DNA of 36,550 bases from contig MNCI01035329.1 in assembly GCA_015680685.1 (NCBI GenBank), positions 3,572-40,121 of the forward strand. Direction: 5' to 3'. How positions within the stretch are numbered: position 1 is the first letter of the stretch; each line of letters starts with the position of its first letter. Shown in pieces: positions 12,088-22,727 of this stretch. The translations under genes were made by a program, and so were the position numbers. Source of the stretch: Gnetum montanum (Eukaryota; Streptophyta; Gnetopsida; Gnetales; Gnetaceae). A model generated the notes under the pieces. It was not told the DNA's origin and ran no database searches. It was given only the letters and a program-made list of their open reading frames with translations.

Positions 12088-12700
12088 GATGAGCTTCTTA
12101 ATAAACCTTGCAACATTTTGGATAGTTTAAATGTTTTATTCTTGCATTTAATAGTTTTAGTTATTTATTCAATTTTTCTAAGTAATTAAGCTAATTAAGC
12201 TAATTAAGTGATTAAGTAAGATAAGATAAATAGACTAAATACATTAGTATGACTGCTTCGAGCATGAACACATATTTGCTTGGTAATCCCAATAGTGTTA
12301 TTGCTTGGTGCACCTAGTAGTGTAGTTCTTGGTAACATAGAAGTGGATACATGGGTTCAATATGTGTATAGAAAGTAAGATTAGATGCTTATGTTAAGAC
12401 TAGTAGAGATTAGTTAGTTAGTTAAATCAAATTAGTCATTAAATTACTTTAACTCTCTCTTCAAGCCCTAAAGAACCTAAAACATAAAAGGATAAAAATC
12501 ATCTTCCTCAGTTACACTTAACCATACCTTTGAGCTTCAAAAGTGTAGTTGGGAAGAAAACAAACAGCCTTAGGGCAAGATTCACTTCCTAGAAAACTAG
12601 TGTACTAAAAACTATAGAGTCCATAGAATTTGACTAGATTGTGCATGAATGCTTTGTGATTCGTATGGTTGAGCATAGGTGTACCTTCAATTGCTTATCA

Positions 12701-12763
12701 CATAATATTAGATACCTGACATCATAGTCCTAATATTAGAGTCATGTAAAACATGACTCATCA
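12701..12763 (-). repeat. Start of 3' LTR of element B, truncated
   Basis: On the minus strand it begins TGATGAG straight after the polypurine tract. It includes a perfect 8-bp inverted repeat with a 3-nt loop, AGTCATGTAAAACATGACT, at 12740-12758. It is cut at 12700 by the end of element A; the rest would lie left of the window. Confidence 0.65.
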
Positions 12764-12785
12764 TACCACCATGATTAAATGAAAA
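12764..12785 (-). promoter_or_regulatory. Polypurine tract of element B
   Basis: On the minus strand, TTTTCATTTAATCATGGTGG is followed at once by TATGATGAG. This matches the element A tract (11689-11708) at nearly every base and fixes the orientation of B. Confidence 0.7.
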
Positions 12786-12990
12786 TCTATCCTTGAGTTA
12801 AAAAAATGAAGAACAAGCTCTTTACAAAACATTAGGAAAGTATGGGATTATTGATGGACTTGACTAGATACACAAATTGGCTATTACATGCTATAGTGGT
12901 GTTTTCAAAAAATATGGATACAACAATACAAGACAAAAAATTGGGGAAGCTCATGTAGTTCCCAAAGTTAGTGGCTCTTCCATCGGTCAT
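12786..12990 (-). other. 3' untranslated stretch of element B
   Basis: A short AT-rich stretch between the ORF3 remnant and the polypurine tract. No coding signal is seen. Confidence 0.4.
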
Positions 12991-15560
12991 TTCCCTTTAT
13001 CACTAGGCTTCTAAAATTTCTAGTTGTTGAGGAGCACCTACAAATTATCTTGCTTCATCCTTGGATGATGTACCATCTAGGCTATTGAAGTGATGTGTGC
13101 TAAAGCTAGTACATCCCATGGGCATGGTAGTTGCAGGAACATTTTGTTGGCCTTCATATACTAGGCTGAAAACTACCTTTCTTCCTCCTTAAAGGCCCTA
13201 GTCCTTTCTTTCAATTCTAGGTGATTTGTTATCTCCTGGCTAGGTCTGAGGCTACATTCTTTTTGTCCATGGTAGTGGGCCTTAATCACCTCCAATTCTA
13301 AGTTTTCCACATGTAGTTTTTGTATAACATTTTTTTTTTGCAAACTATTTTTCATATAATTCATAAGTAGTTGCTACTTGCTGCTCTAGTTTATTTCTAA
13401 GTTGACCTACCATTAACATGGCAAGGTTGGCATATAGAAGGTTAGCCAATGACATGTATTTCTTTAAGTCTTTAATCTACATGTATTTATTTTGTAATTC
13501 TACTTGTTGAACCAATGCATTACTCTTTAGGATGAACAAACAATTAGGATTTTGCATTGACATGGATGTAAAGAGGCCTTTTACCATCTAGATTTCCTTT
13601 TAGTTAATTTTCTTAGACATGCCAACCTTCTCTCAAAAGTGCTCCTTCAGCATCGTATGTCTTTTGGCCTTATTTTCCCATGCATTTGTTTTGATTATAC
13701 ATTTTTGATGAATTTCATAGACCTCCTTCATTGAGAGGGTTCAATTTTCTTTGGCCAATCTATTAATGTCTTGGTTGGCACTCACCAGTTGTTCTCTCAA
13801 TTGGTGGTCACTTTCCTCTAAGATGTTCTTTTGTTTTTTGATAGTGGTCGACCTTGCATTATCTACAACAAGCTATTTATTTTGTTCTTGTTTGGTATTC
13901 AATGCCTTCTTATGGGCATATGCCTAAGCTTTAGTAGCTAAGGCATTCTAGACTATCTTCTCGTTCTATTTCTCAATAGCTTTGTTTTGTTTGATCAATT
14001 GGTTTAGTTACTTCATTCAAAATTGATCCATCTAGCCTGGTGCAACAAACTAGGCAAGATCCTATTTTCATCTCTCGGGGTATCTAGTCCTTGTTACAAG
14101 TGATGCACTTTTGCTTTTTCATGTTTTTCCCTAGTCTTAGCCATGACTAAATTTCCTTTTGTGGAAATTAGGTCTAATTGCACTATAGTGACATCAATAG
14201 GCATGTTAAAAAGGCTTGTAATTACTTGTCCCATTTGTAGCAATCTATCAAAAACATCCTCATGAGTCATAGGATTCATTAAATTCCAAGCCAACATTTG
14301 CACATCTCTAGTCCCAATCAAGTTCATTAGGGGCACAATAGGCACACTAAAATATTCTTTGATGTAATCTACTATCACCTCTACTACACCCATCACATCT
14401 TGATGCTACATGACCACACTGTGTCATCTTCTCTTATTTCAAGCAACACTTGAAACAATGAAAAGTTACCAAAGATTTATCATGACCATTGGGATTCTTA
14501 TCCTAATTGTAACAAAATATACCCCCTTGATGGATTAGTAGAAACCATGGATTGCATAGCATCATTGATGACTCTAAAAAGGTTTGATTCATCTCTACTC
14601 CTCAAACTAAGTGTTTCAGCTATTTTTTGCATATGGCTCATTGCAAGCTTGTAATCTTGTGGTAGCAGTAGTCAAACTTGTGGCTCTTACTATTTCTCTA
14701 GCTCTTGTTCTATCTATTTTTCTCGTTGTTCTTCCTTCTCTAGTTCTTATTCCTGAATAAGTTCTTTCCTTGGTACTATAGGTTTGAGGAATTTAGTATA
14801 TCCTAGGATCTCGATGTGTTTGTATAGCTTCCTAATTAGGTAAGGGAATGAAAGTGTTGGCTTCCTCACCTTCTTTTCTTTGAATTGCCTTTCGATTTTC
14901 ATGAAATATAATTGGGGGAGACTGGCATTAAATTTTTCCATTAATATTGTACTCCCTCTTGCCACATAAGTTGATATTTTCTTAAGCCCTTTAGTTGGAA
15001 AAGGATGGTACATACCAATTTTTAAATATGTTGTCTCTTCCAAAGTTAACTCACTATATATTTTATCATCTTTGTTCTAAGCTGACTTTAATCACAAATT
15101 TTTGGTTTTTATATTTTACCTTGTGGATGATGTGCCAATTTAGCCCCAACATTTGGCAAATTTAGAGCCTTTGAAACTACTTTAACCAAAAAATAAATAG
15201 TATCTCTACTAGTGTTAATTGTGGTGCCTTCCTATTTGTTGTGCCAAAATTGGTATGTCTTACCAAGGTATCATTCACCATTTTTAGAAAGAATGGGCCA
15301 AAGTGGTGATGCCTGGAGTTATGTTCACCATGGTCAACATGGATTTCTCTTGAATAGCTTCAAGGAATTCTAGAGATAACATGAGGCATTGTCCTTGCAC
15401 TAGAGCTTATGGTATTGTGGCCTCTCCATGGACTAACTACCTTGTAGTAAGAACCTCTTGATGAAAGATAAATTATTAGGCCTTCTATTCCTCATGTTTG
15501 GCTTACTCTCCTTGATGACCTCTAACATCCCTTAGGCATTTGCTTACTCCTTGCAAAGGT
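12990..15560 (-). pseudogene. ORF3 homologue of element B, decayed
   Basis: Three open segments on the minus strand (15043-14747, 14396-14094, 13364-13173) line up in order with ORF3 of element A. The first has L-P-Q-L-Y-F-M-K-I-E-R-Q-F-K-E-K and F-P-Y-L-I-R-K-L-Y-K-H-I, matching A at about 9340-9480. The second has V-V-E-V-I-V-D-Y-I and M-G-Q-V-I-T-S-L-F-N-M, matching A at about 9960-10160. The third is rich in Glu, Lys, Leu and Gln, and is probably coiled coil. The same gene order in two diverged elements shows that ORF3 is a stable part of this lineage. Function unknown; stops and frameshifts make it a relic. Confidence 0.65.
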
Positions 15561-16540
15561 CCTTCTTGTCCTCCACCTTTTGGAACCATTTATAATCAAT
15601 CAAGGGTTTGGTGTTACTAAGGTGTTCTTATTTATCATTAACAAATTTATACCTTACTCATGACCTTAGTTTCATTAAGTGCTTTAGCACAAATGATTTC
15701 AAAGTTAGAAACATTTTTAGAAAAATGCTCAAAAAGTGTTAATCTTCTTCATGATCCTTTGCAATTGGTTTCTTTTTCCTTATGTATGGATTATCATGGT
15801 GGTTCTGATACCTTAGGTGAAAATATTAAGGTTTTTGGCATTAATACAATTGATTTTTCATTAAAATGCTTAAGGTATTTAACATTCTTACCCTTGTAAT
15901 ATCTTCCAAGTTATAGAAAATTTTGGAAAATTGGCACAAGTGGTCCAGGAAAACAACCTCCCTTGACTAAATTAAACACTCTAGGTTCAAATAGGTTCAA
16001 ATGATACAAAAATTGAAGTGATATGAAGCAAAATATCATAAATGGAAGTTGATTCCATAGAGCACTTAGTAATGAGAAAAAATTTCAAAAACTCACCTAG
16101 CTACTAATGATGAGAATGGATTTTTGGGCATTGAAGGGATCATATATATAGTTTTTATTGACTCAATATCATGTATCCAATACCAAGTACCTAACATTAG
16201 GCCTTACCTTCTATGGGGTAGTTGATATCAAGGTGTTTGAATTCACATTTAATGAGGGTACTTAACTTGAAAAATGAAGCTCTAGGGTTCCTTGGAAGGT
16301 TTTAGGTTAAGCCCATAGTTCTATGATATGTAAGAAATCACATTTAGGCACTAGAATTATTTAAAACATAAAATATTTGACATTAAAAGCTTTGGAAGAT
16401 GTAAGAAAAAGGGTATTAGACCTATGGTGTGGAATGAATCAATTATATGATAAGGAAAGCATTAAATGTAACATTTATATACTTGGAAGGTTAAAATGAT
16501 GTGGTTGTGTCAAACAAGTACAAGTCACAATAGTTACACA
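15560..16540. other. Unassigned AT-rich stretch, possibly element B spacer
   Basis: No gene or clear repeat seen. By analogy with element A, the pol-ORF3 spacer of B should start here on the minus strand, but I could not see base-level similarity. The frames present are unsupported. Confidence 0.3.
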
Positions 16541-16900
16541 AGTGGATCCTCCCCAAAGTAGGTTTCAGCACTTAATGCCCTTGTATACCTATGAAAGGGG
16601 TTGAACGCAACATATACCTATGAAACAAAACACACATGTTAAAACCACCAATTTGAGAAAATAACTCTATTACACAAAACCACAAGTTAGGATCATAAAT
16701 ACAGTGAGATGAGATAGAGTGTAGAAAGGATTGCAAGGATAAGGATGTGAGGTGTCTTACTAGAGGCATAATGAATCCTTATGTGTTATTAATGAAACAC
16801 CATCAAAATTTGTCTCACGACATCTCAACTACAAATTTGTCTAAGTGTCAACACAAGGAAAATATTTTCTAAGTGTTAAGCCTATGCTCCCCACTATTGG

Positions 16901-17348
16901 GACTACACTCGAGAGCATAGTCAACATAGTTTGCAACACAAGTCCATATTTGCAATTGTTTTCACAAGTATTGATAACAGCTGCAAAATTTTCTAACTGA
17001 GCAGACTATGATCTTACTATTGGAACTAAACTCTAGAGAATAGTTAGCATAGTGAAAAAACAAATGGTTAGTTTCACAAATTTTCCAAAGTGTCAAGAAG
17101 GTGGTTGCCAAGCTTGGTTGGTATGGAAGAAATAGTTTGGCAAATTTTCTAACTACTGAGACTATGTTCCTAAGTGTAGTCAGTGTAGCCTAAACAAAGA
17201 CATCATTTTTTACTAGATTTTTGTAAGTGTCAAGGCTACACTCTTACTACCAAGACTATGCTCTAGAGCATAGTTAGTGTACTCAACACTAGAACACATT
17301 TTTTACAAAATTTTTCTAACTGTTGAGACTATGCTCTAAAGTGTAGTC
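16901..17348. repeat. Five palindrome-cored subrepeats in LTR C
   Basis: Near-palindromes centred on CTATGCTCTAGAGCATAG start at 16901, 17024, 17160, 17254 (perfect 18-bp palindrome) and 17327. Spacings are 123, 136, 94 and 73 bp. Each is usually preceded by an AAATTTTCTAAC-like stretch, so the unit is longer than the palindrome. The inverted partner LTR has the same five with similar spacing. Confidence 0.75.
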
Positions 17349-17762
17349 AACATACTCATGTAGAACTATCTCTAGAAGCCTTCAAAACTCAAAATTAGTT
17401 TTTTTATTAGCTCCAAAACTCCTTTGGCAAGAAAGATCAGTAATTTGGATCTCTTTTACATCCCTCATTCATCCCCAAATTGTACCTATGCCTAACACCA
17501 CTTGAGAGAGTGGAGAGCATAGTCCCAGAGCATAGTTTTCAAAACCACACTATTTTGCATTGTTTTCAAATACATTGTGGTTTTTTGGAACACTTGCACA
17601 TGTAGTTTGGTAGTGTAGTCATAGTTTGGTAGTTTTATAGTCCATTAGAGCACATCAGCAAAACACCATTTTCTTTAGTGGGAGCATAGTTGGATGTAGC
17701 GTAATCCCAACTACCCCTCTATCACATGGTGTCCAATCCATAATTCATAGCAACCCTATCCC

Positions 17763-17770
17763 TATAAATA
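17763..17770 (+). promoter_or_regulatory. TATA box of LTR C
   Basis: TATAAATA in a C-rich context, about 415 bp downstream of the last palindrome. The block after it is conserved in the inverted partner, where the box reads CATAAATA (21292-21299, minus strand). Confidence 0.6.
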
Positions 17771-18345
17771 CCCTAGTGCTCTACATTTTAGGGGATGAAA
17801 AATTTGAACATTGGAATTCTTGGCAATCTTTGCATTCAAGCACACTTGGCATTTTGGTAGACTTTGGGCTAGCACTTGGCACTATTAGACATCAGCTAAC
17901 AAACTGTATATCATTGCAGCCCATAGGACACCATGGTGACCAACTCGGTAGGCATAGACTTCACAAGGAGTGTTAGTCTTCACAACGTAGACACCCTAAG
18001 ATAATGAATACATTGCCTACTATGCCTATTTGTACACTGTGTACCTTCTCACCTTTGTTGTAGTTAACTACACTTCCCCCATTTGAGTGGTGCCACTTTC
18101 TCTCTTACTCACTTCCTATGCATTTTTTAGCATTTTCTCTCATATTTTAGCATTCTCGTTGCATTTTGTTTGCTATTTTCTACACATACTCATGCATTTG
18201 CACCTTTGTTTTGCACTAGAAAATTCATCTACACTCACCCTACTTAACATTGTAGATGTTTCAAACACCATGCAAACCCTTAGCATTTGTTTTGGCATTG
18301 CATTTCGTAAGTCCCAATTCAATCAAAAAGACCATTTTGGGCACC

Positions 18346-19086
18346 CTATCTCTATTTCTAGTAGGCCCTGATGTGGATGCAATGTCAAAATGTGCACACT
18401 ACAAACCTCTTAGTGTACCATTATAGCCTCAAACATTTTTTAGTACAATTTTCTAGTGCTAGAATGAGGGCCAATGACATTTCCTTCTATGGTCTTTGTT
18501 GGTTGTTGTCTTGCATGCTCTCTCCACCACCATTACTAGCTCTAGGCTAGAATAGAATTGACAACCCTATGGACATGCCATGATATTAGCTAGATCTAGG
18601 ACTAGAGCAAGATTTGTCTACAAACTAGTGGATGTAGAATGGACCTTGTCATTGGTTCCCTTGGAACCCTGCTTGATAATCCCTAGAGCTCATGCCTTAC
18701 ATTTGGCTAAATTCTAGGTACTCAGGAGAGTGAAGTTGAATCTCAATGTAGAGTGTAATTGGCTCTTAGAATAGTGAGCATAGTCCCAAAGTTAGCCTTT
18801 TTAGTAGCTTCTAGAGTTAGCCATTTTTTAGTAGCTTTCAACATAGTCATTTTCTACAAGGTTTTACACTTAGTCATTTTTTCTATAGCTTTCATACTTA
18901 GTCATTTATTTTCTAGCCAACAACTTTTGCATTTTTCCTTTGCCTCATGAATCTTGAGCAGCCTTCAACCTCTGCTTCAAGCATGATTGCTATGTAGCCC
19001 TCTCAATAAGAAATCTAGATTCACCATCCTACCAATCCTACCCTCACAAAAAAAGGCAATCCCTTAGGTTGCATAGCCTACCTCCT
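18346..19086 (+). other. Leader between LTR C and recognisable gag
   Basis: No frame here can be tied to a known domain; the N-terminal part of gag may be hidden in it. A small tandem repeat lies at 18790-18917. A 63-codon frame over that repeat is low-complexity and hydrophobic, and I do not regard it as a gene. Confidence 0.4.
18790..18917. repeat. Short tandem repeat, about 25-28 bp unit
   Basis: Five diverged copies of a GTTAGYCATTTTTT..TAGCTTYYA-like unit start near 18791, 18816, 18843, 18870 and 18898. Confidence 0.6.
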
Positions 19087-20560
19087 AAGTACATGGTGCT
19101 AAACCATGAGTGGCACAAGTTTATATACATGAGGCTCCAAGTGGGCTTACGCATAGACAACCAAGATTATTACCATGTACTTCCTAGGGCCTCCATTTCC
19201 TCTTTGTGGGACTAGCACAGTCAATTCATCATGCACTTCAAGTATAACTTAAAGCTCAAGGTGACCCTGGACCAACTAATGCAAATTAAGTAGGGCCACT
19301 TAGAGCCAATGAAAAAATTCACACAATGTTGGAGCACATCACTAAATGAAATCCATGAGTCCATCATAGAAACACACTTGCTAGTAATTTTCAAATTTGT
19401 AGTTAATGACTTTGTTAAGTCAAAGTTGTATTACCTTGCATTGCAATCCTTGAGCCAAGCATTTGTTCAATCCAAGAGCATTCAAGATGCAGTGAAGGCT
19501 AGCAAGGATCTATACTACATGGCCTACAAGAAATTTCAATCCAAAAATGACAAGGAAAAGGGAAAACAAGAAACCACAACCATGAAAATAGTGGCCAATG
19601 AGGCCAAGCTAATGAATGCAAAACCAACAACTAGGCCACCCAAGGCCCTAGCCAATAACAAGGCTTCTGTCTCTAGCACTACAACAAGCAACTAGCCTGC
19701 ACCATTAGTGGCCATGGGACAAGCTACCACAAGGCCAAACTTTGAGCACAAGGATTGCTTAAAGTACACACTGTTGCCATTCAAGCTATTGGAACTCTTG
19801 AACCAGCTGCTTCAGACTAGATACATCCAGTATAAGAAGATGTTTGAGGATGCTTGTAAGTGACATGATAGGTACTATGAGCTACTCAACAATGCCTCAA
19901 CTATTGCATCAAATGAACCTATGATCCCTAAGAATTTTAGGCTAGACTGATTTTTCCACTATCATCAATTGCCTAAACATGACATAGGATTTTGCATGGC
20001 TTTGTCAAATGATATGAAACACATCATTGATAAGGGTGAGTTGGTCATTAATGCAATGAACCTAGTTTGCCCCCAACATCAATTGATGATCATTTACAAG
20101 GATCCTCTTAATGCAAGTGGTGTAGGGTACACCATCAATGCCATAAGAATTGATGAAAATCCATAACTAGCATAGGAGACATTCATTGTTCATGTACCCT
20201 TTGGCGATGTTAGAGATCCCCTTGTCCTCCACTAGTTCAAGGATCCCTTTCATTGTTAGAGCACCACCTTGGACATCCATAACATCCTTTGTGATCAGGG
20301 TTCCATATCATGTTGCAATAGCAATAGCCTAGTCACCCTTTTTCATAAGGGTGCTACAACATGTGGACACCCCACCTGCTAGGAGTTCGGTGGTGGAAAA
20401 TGCATTAGTCCCTACTCCCCCAAGAACTCATCCTATAAGTGACACCAATAGGCTATTGAGGTGGTAACTTAGGAGTTCCAACGAGCACCTCATCGATTAA
20501 ATGCTTAGGCAGCACTAGGAGTAAGGAGTACTAGGCCTGTTGAAGCTGGTCCCCTTGTCC
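19087..20560 (+). pseudogene. gag: gag of element C (Tat/Ogre-like), decayed
   Basis: The frame holding the 128-codon open stretch at 19309-19695 can be followed back to about 19087 with few stops. It reads Y-Y-H-V-L-P-R-A-S-I-S-S-L-W-D, then F-K-Y-N-L-K-L-K-V-T-L-D-Q-L, then K-K-F-T-Q-C-W, which is the capsid pattern of Tat/Ogre Gag (K-Y-N-x-D, then the usual Q-R-W). The Lys-rich 19500-19695 is probably a nucleic-acid-binding linker. At 19960-20060, Y-H-Q-L-P-K-H-D-I-G-F-C followed by L-S-N-D-M-K-H-I-I-D-K-G-E-L matches the Gly-His-x-x-x-x-Cys knuckle and the downstream helix of this lineage, with the first Cys lost. Protease is not recognisable. The sequence ends near 20600-20700, where the inverted LTR of D starts. 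Confidence 0.75.
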
Positions 20561-20734
20561 TCTATCCCCATGGCCAAAGAAATTGAGAAGGCTATAGTGG
20601 TCAAAAATGTTAATGGCTAGAATAGTCAAATCGAGGGATTCATGGCCATGGTATAACCCTAAACTTGCCTCCATATGAAGAGTTTTTGGTAGAGGGGAAA
20701 AATGGAGGCAGAGCACCTAGGATTGTCTTGTTAA

Positions 20735-22709
20735 TCAAACTAGGATTTAAGAAGTGTTTTGATGAATGGGTGCTAGGGGTTCACATGGTATTTTCAATAG
20801 TATTTGGGTAGACTAAACTTGAATGTAGCATGGTTTTCCAATTTTAAAATGATGGTGAAAATGTGAAAATACATGAAAAATAGTAAAAAAATGTGATTGT
20901 GGTATTAAAGGACAAAGAAAATGCTTGAAAATGCAAAGGAACCTAAGAGAGGAAGAATGGTAGTACCCCAAATGAGGAAAGAATAGCAATTGTAAAAGAG
21001 AGGTGAAGAGGTACATGGTGTACAAACAAGAATAGTAGGCAATGTATTCATAGCCTCTAGGATGTCTAACCTATGGAAACTAATGTCTATTGTGAAGTCT
21101 AAGCCTACTAGATTGGTTGTTGTAGTGTCTTGCAGGTTGTAGTGTGCTACAATTTACAAAGGTATCCCAAAGTTTGTCAAGATGCTAAGGGTGTTCAGGT
21201 GTAAGAGTGCTAGTGCCAAGATGTCAACTATAGAATGAAAATTCCCACCAAATGGTTCAAATGCCAACCCCTAAAATATGAAACAAAAATTTATTTATGG
21301 GGTTAGGGTTAACATAAAGTGCAAATCAGACACCACGAGTGTAGAGGGTAGATGGGGCTACACTAACCTAGCTATGCTCCAACTGGAGTAGAATGGTGCT
21401 ACACTTTGATGTGCTCCGAGGGATCCCAAGAGACTACCAGAATGTGACTACATTACCAATACTACATGTGTTAGAGTCAAAAATATCACAATGTATCTAC
21501 AAACAATGTAAAACAATGCAATTTGGAGGCTATTCTATAAGACTACGCTATTCCCTTTTTTTAGTGGGGTTGCGCATAGGTACAATTTTGGCACAAATGG
21601 GGGGTGAAAAAGAGATGAAATTTTTTAATCCTACCTGCCAAAGAAGTGTTGAGGTTGTGATGGAGGTTAATGCTAAGCTCTAGAAGCTTTTGGAGGCTAT
21701 CCTAAATTACTACACTAGCTACACTCTAAAGCATAGCCCAATAGTTAGGCAAATTTTGCAAAAATTGAAGTCTAGTGCTAGCTATGCTCTAGAGTGTACT
21801 AGGGGAAAGTGAGATCATGGCACTGAAACTTAGGAAAAAATTGCAAAAATTGCAGTGCTCATCTAGGTTATGTTGGCTACACTTTAGAGTGTAGTAGGAG
21901 GGGTAGCTTTAGTAGTTAGAAAATTTGCCAAACTATTTCTTTCATTCTGAGCTAGCTTGATAACTTTTGGCTTGACACTGACTATGCATGCTACACTGAC
22001 TATGCTCTAGAGCATAGTAGCGAGAAACTGGGCATAGCACAACACTTGAAAAAAATTTTGCAACTATTTTCAACACTTAGAAAATTTTGCATATTTTGTT
22101 TTGTGCTACATGCTATGCTGATTATGCTCTAGAGCATAGTCCCAATAGTGGAAGCATGGGCCAAACACCTAGAAGAAATTTTCCTCATGTTGACACTTAG
22201 AAAAATTTTCCGTTGAGGTGCCATCACCCAAATTTGGTGGTGTTTCATTGGCCCCTCTTTGTTGACGTCTAGAGGTGTAGTCTGAGAGACATTGATAAAG
22301 AACATGAAACACCATAGCAAACACGACACCACCATCACTCATTGGTACCTAGTTAGAGGATGCTTCACTAAGCTTAAGAGTGCTAAAGATAATGGTATGC
22401 TAAATGTAATGGATGAAGGAAATTAGCTTGGGATAGCAAGGGAGGAACAAGATGTAAATGATGTATCATGTTACAAGATGTGGAGTCAGCATGACTAACC
22501 ATGATCATGACACCATGGTGGCTTGTCACGAAAATGATGACCTCTCATCTGAATGCTTATGACAGAGCCATCACCTATAGCAGTAGAGTGGCTTACCCTT
22601 GACATGTTGCCCTCTCACTGAAATGCTTATGAGAAGGCCGATGCAAATTTAGGGTTGGACTGGTTGAGAAATTGAAGCTTTGCTAAGTCTTTCTTGGGGA
22701 CATGTTTTA
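20735..22709 (-). repeat. LTR of element D (Tat/Ogre-like), minus strand
   Basis: On the minus strand it begins TAAAACATGTCC right after a clear polypurine tract, probably from an original TG start. It ends where similarity to LTR C stops, near 20700-20735. Because the tract is on its right, this is a 3' LTR and the element body runs to the right. Divergence from LTR C is high (about 70-75% by eye in the best blocks). Confidence 0.7.
21717..22141. repeat. Five palindrome-cored subrepeats in LTR D
   Basis: Copies start at 21717, 21780, 21875, 21998 (perfect) and 22120, with spacings of 63, 95, 123 and 122 bp. This is the mirror image of the LTR C series. Several decayed copies change a half-site to TACACT-type sequence but often keep the two arms complementary, as at 21875-21896. 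Confidence 0.75.
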
Positions 22710-22727
22710 CCCCCCTTTTATTTTTTT
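22710..22727 (-). promoter_or_regulatory. Polypurine tract of element D
   Basis: On the minus strand AAAAAAATAAAAGGGGGG ends exactly at the LTR start. This is the most convincing such tract in the window and fixes the 5' edge of LTR D. Confidence 0.8.

Larger units (their letters stand above)
1..12700 (+). mobile_element. Element A: near-complete Athila-like Ty3/gypsy LTR retrotransposon
   Basis: Seen: the first 371 bp match 12327-12700 at roughly 83% identity by hand alignment, so they are the end of the 5' LTR and the tail of the 3' LTR. Between them, in order, lie a primer binding site, gag, protease, RT, RNase H, integrase, a spacer, a third ORF, a polypurine tract and the full 3' LTR. 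The protease-RT-RNase H-integrase order is that of Ty3/gypsy. The tRNA-Asp-type primer site, the F-M-D-D-F-S style RT motif (here F-M-E-D) and an extra ORF after pol point to the Athila branch. The 5' LTR start would lie about 620 bp before the window, giving an element near 13.3 kb. All coding parts carry stops and frameshifts, so it cannot move by itself. The target-site duplication cannot be tested because the left end is outside. Confidence 0.85.
11709..12700 (+). repeat. 3' LTR of element A, complete (992 bp)
   Basis: It starts TGATGAG and ends CTTATCA (CTCATCA in the 5' copy), so the ends are inverted repeats beginning TG and ending CA. The first 150 bp hold diverged repeats of a CATTGACATGGCCTCATT-like unit (about 11723-11850), probably U3 subrepeats. 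A TATA box (11904) and an AATAAA (12082) place U3, R and U5 in the normal order. The last 374 bp match the window start. Confidence 0.88.
12701..16540 (-). mobile_element. Element B: minus-strand relative of A, 3' part
   Basis: Reading the minus strand leftwards from about 15560 there is an ORF3 homologue, then a polypurine tract (12785-12764) and an LTR start TGATGAG (12763). The LTR stops after 63 bp where element A ends at 12700, so A appears to have inserted into B's 3' LTR. The first 63 bp of the LTR resemble A only at the terminal seven bases, so B belongs to a sister family. Its right limit, near 16540, is where a Tat/Ogre-like LTR begins. Confidence 0.7.
16540..18345 (+). repeat. LTR of element C (Tat/Ogre-like), plus strand
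   Basis: From about 16790 to 18345 this is an inverted copy of 20735-22300. Shared blocks include five palindrome-cored subrepeats, a TATA box with a conserved ATTTTAGGGG about 25 bp downstream, and the run T-A-C-A-T-T-G-C-C-T-A-C-T-A-T near 18010. The right end is placed where similarity stops, just before 18370. The left end is inferred from the length of the inverted partner (~1.97 kb). A gag of the Tat/Ogre type follows, so this is a 5' LTR. I could not identify a convincing primer binding site. Confidence 0.65.

Noticed and set aside
18087-18371. 94-codon hydrophobic frame
   Set aside because: It lies inside the LTR C R/U5 region, and its inverted partner does not keep the frame; T-rich DNA gives hydrophobic translations.
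19309-19695. Possible independent small host gene (128 codons)
   Set aside because: It continues upstream and downstream in the same frame with Tat/Ogre gag motifs, so it is part of a decayed gag.
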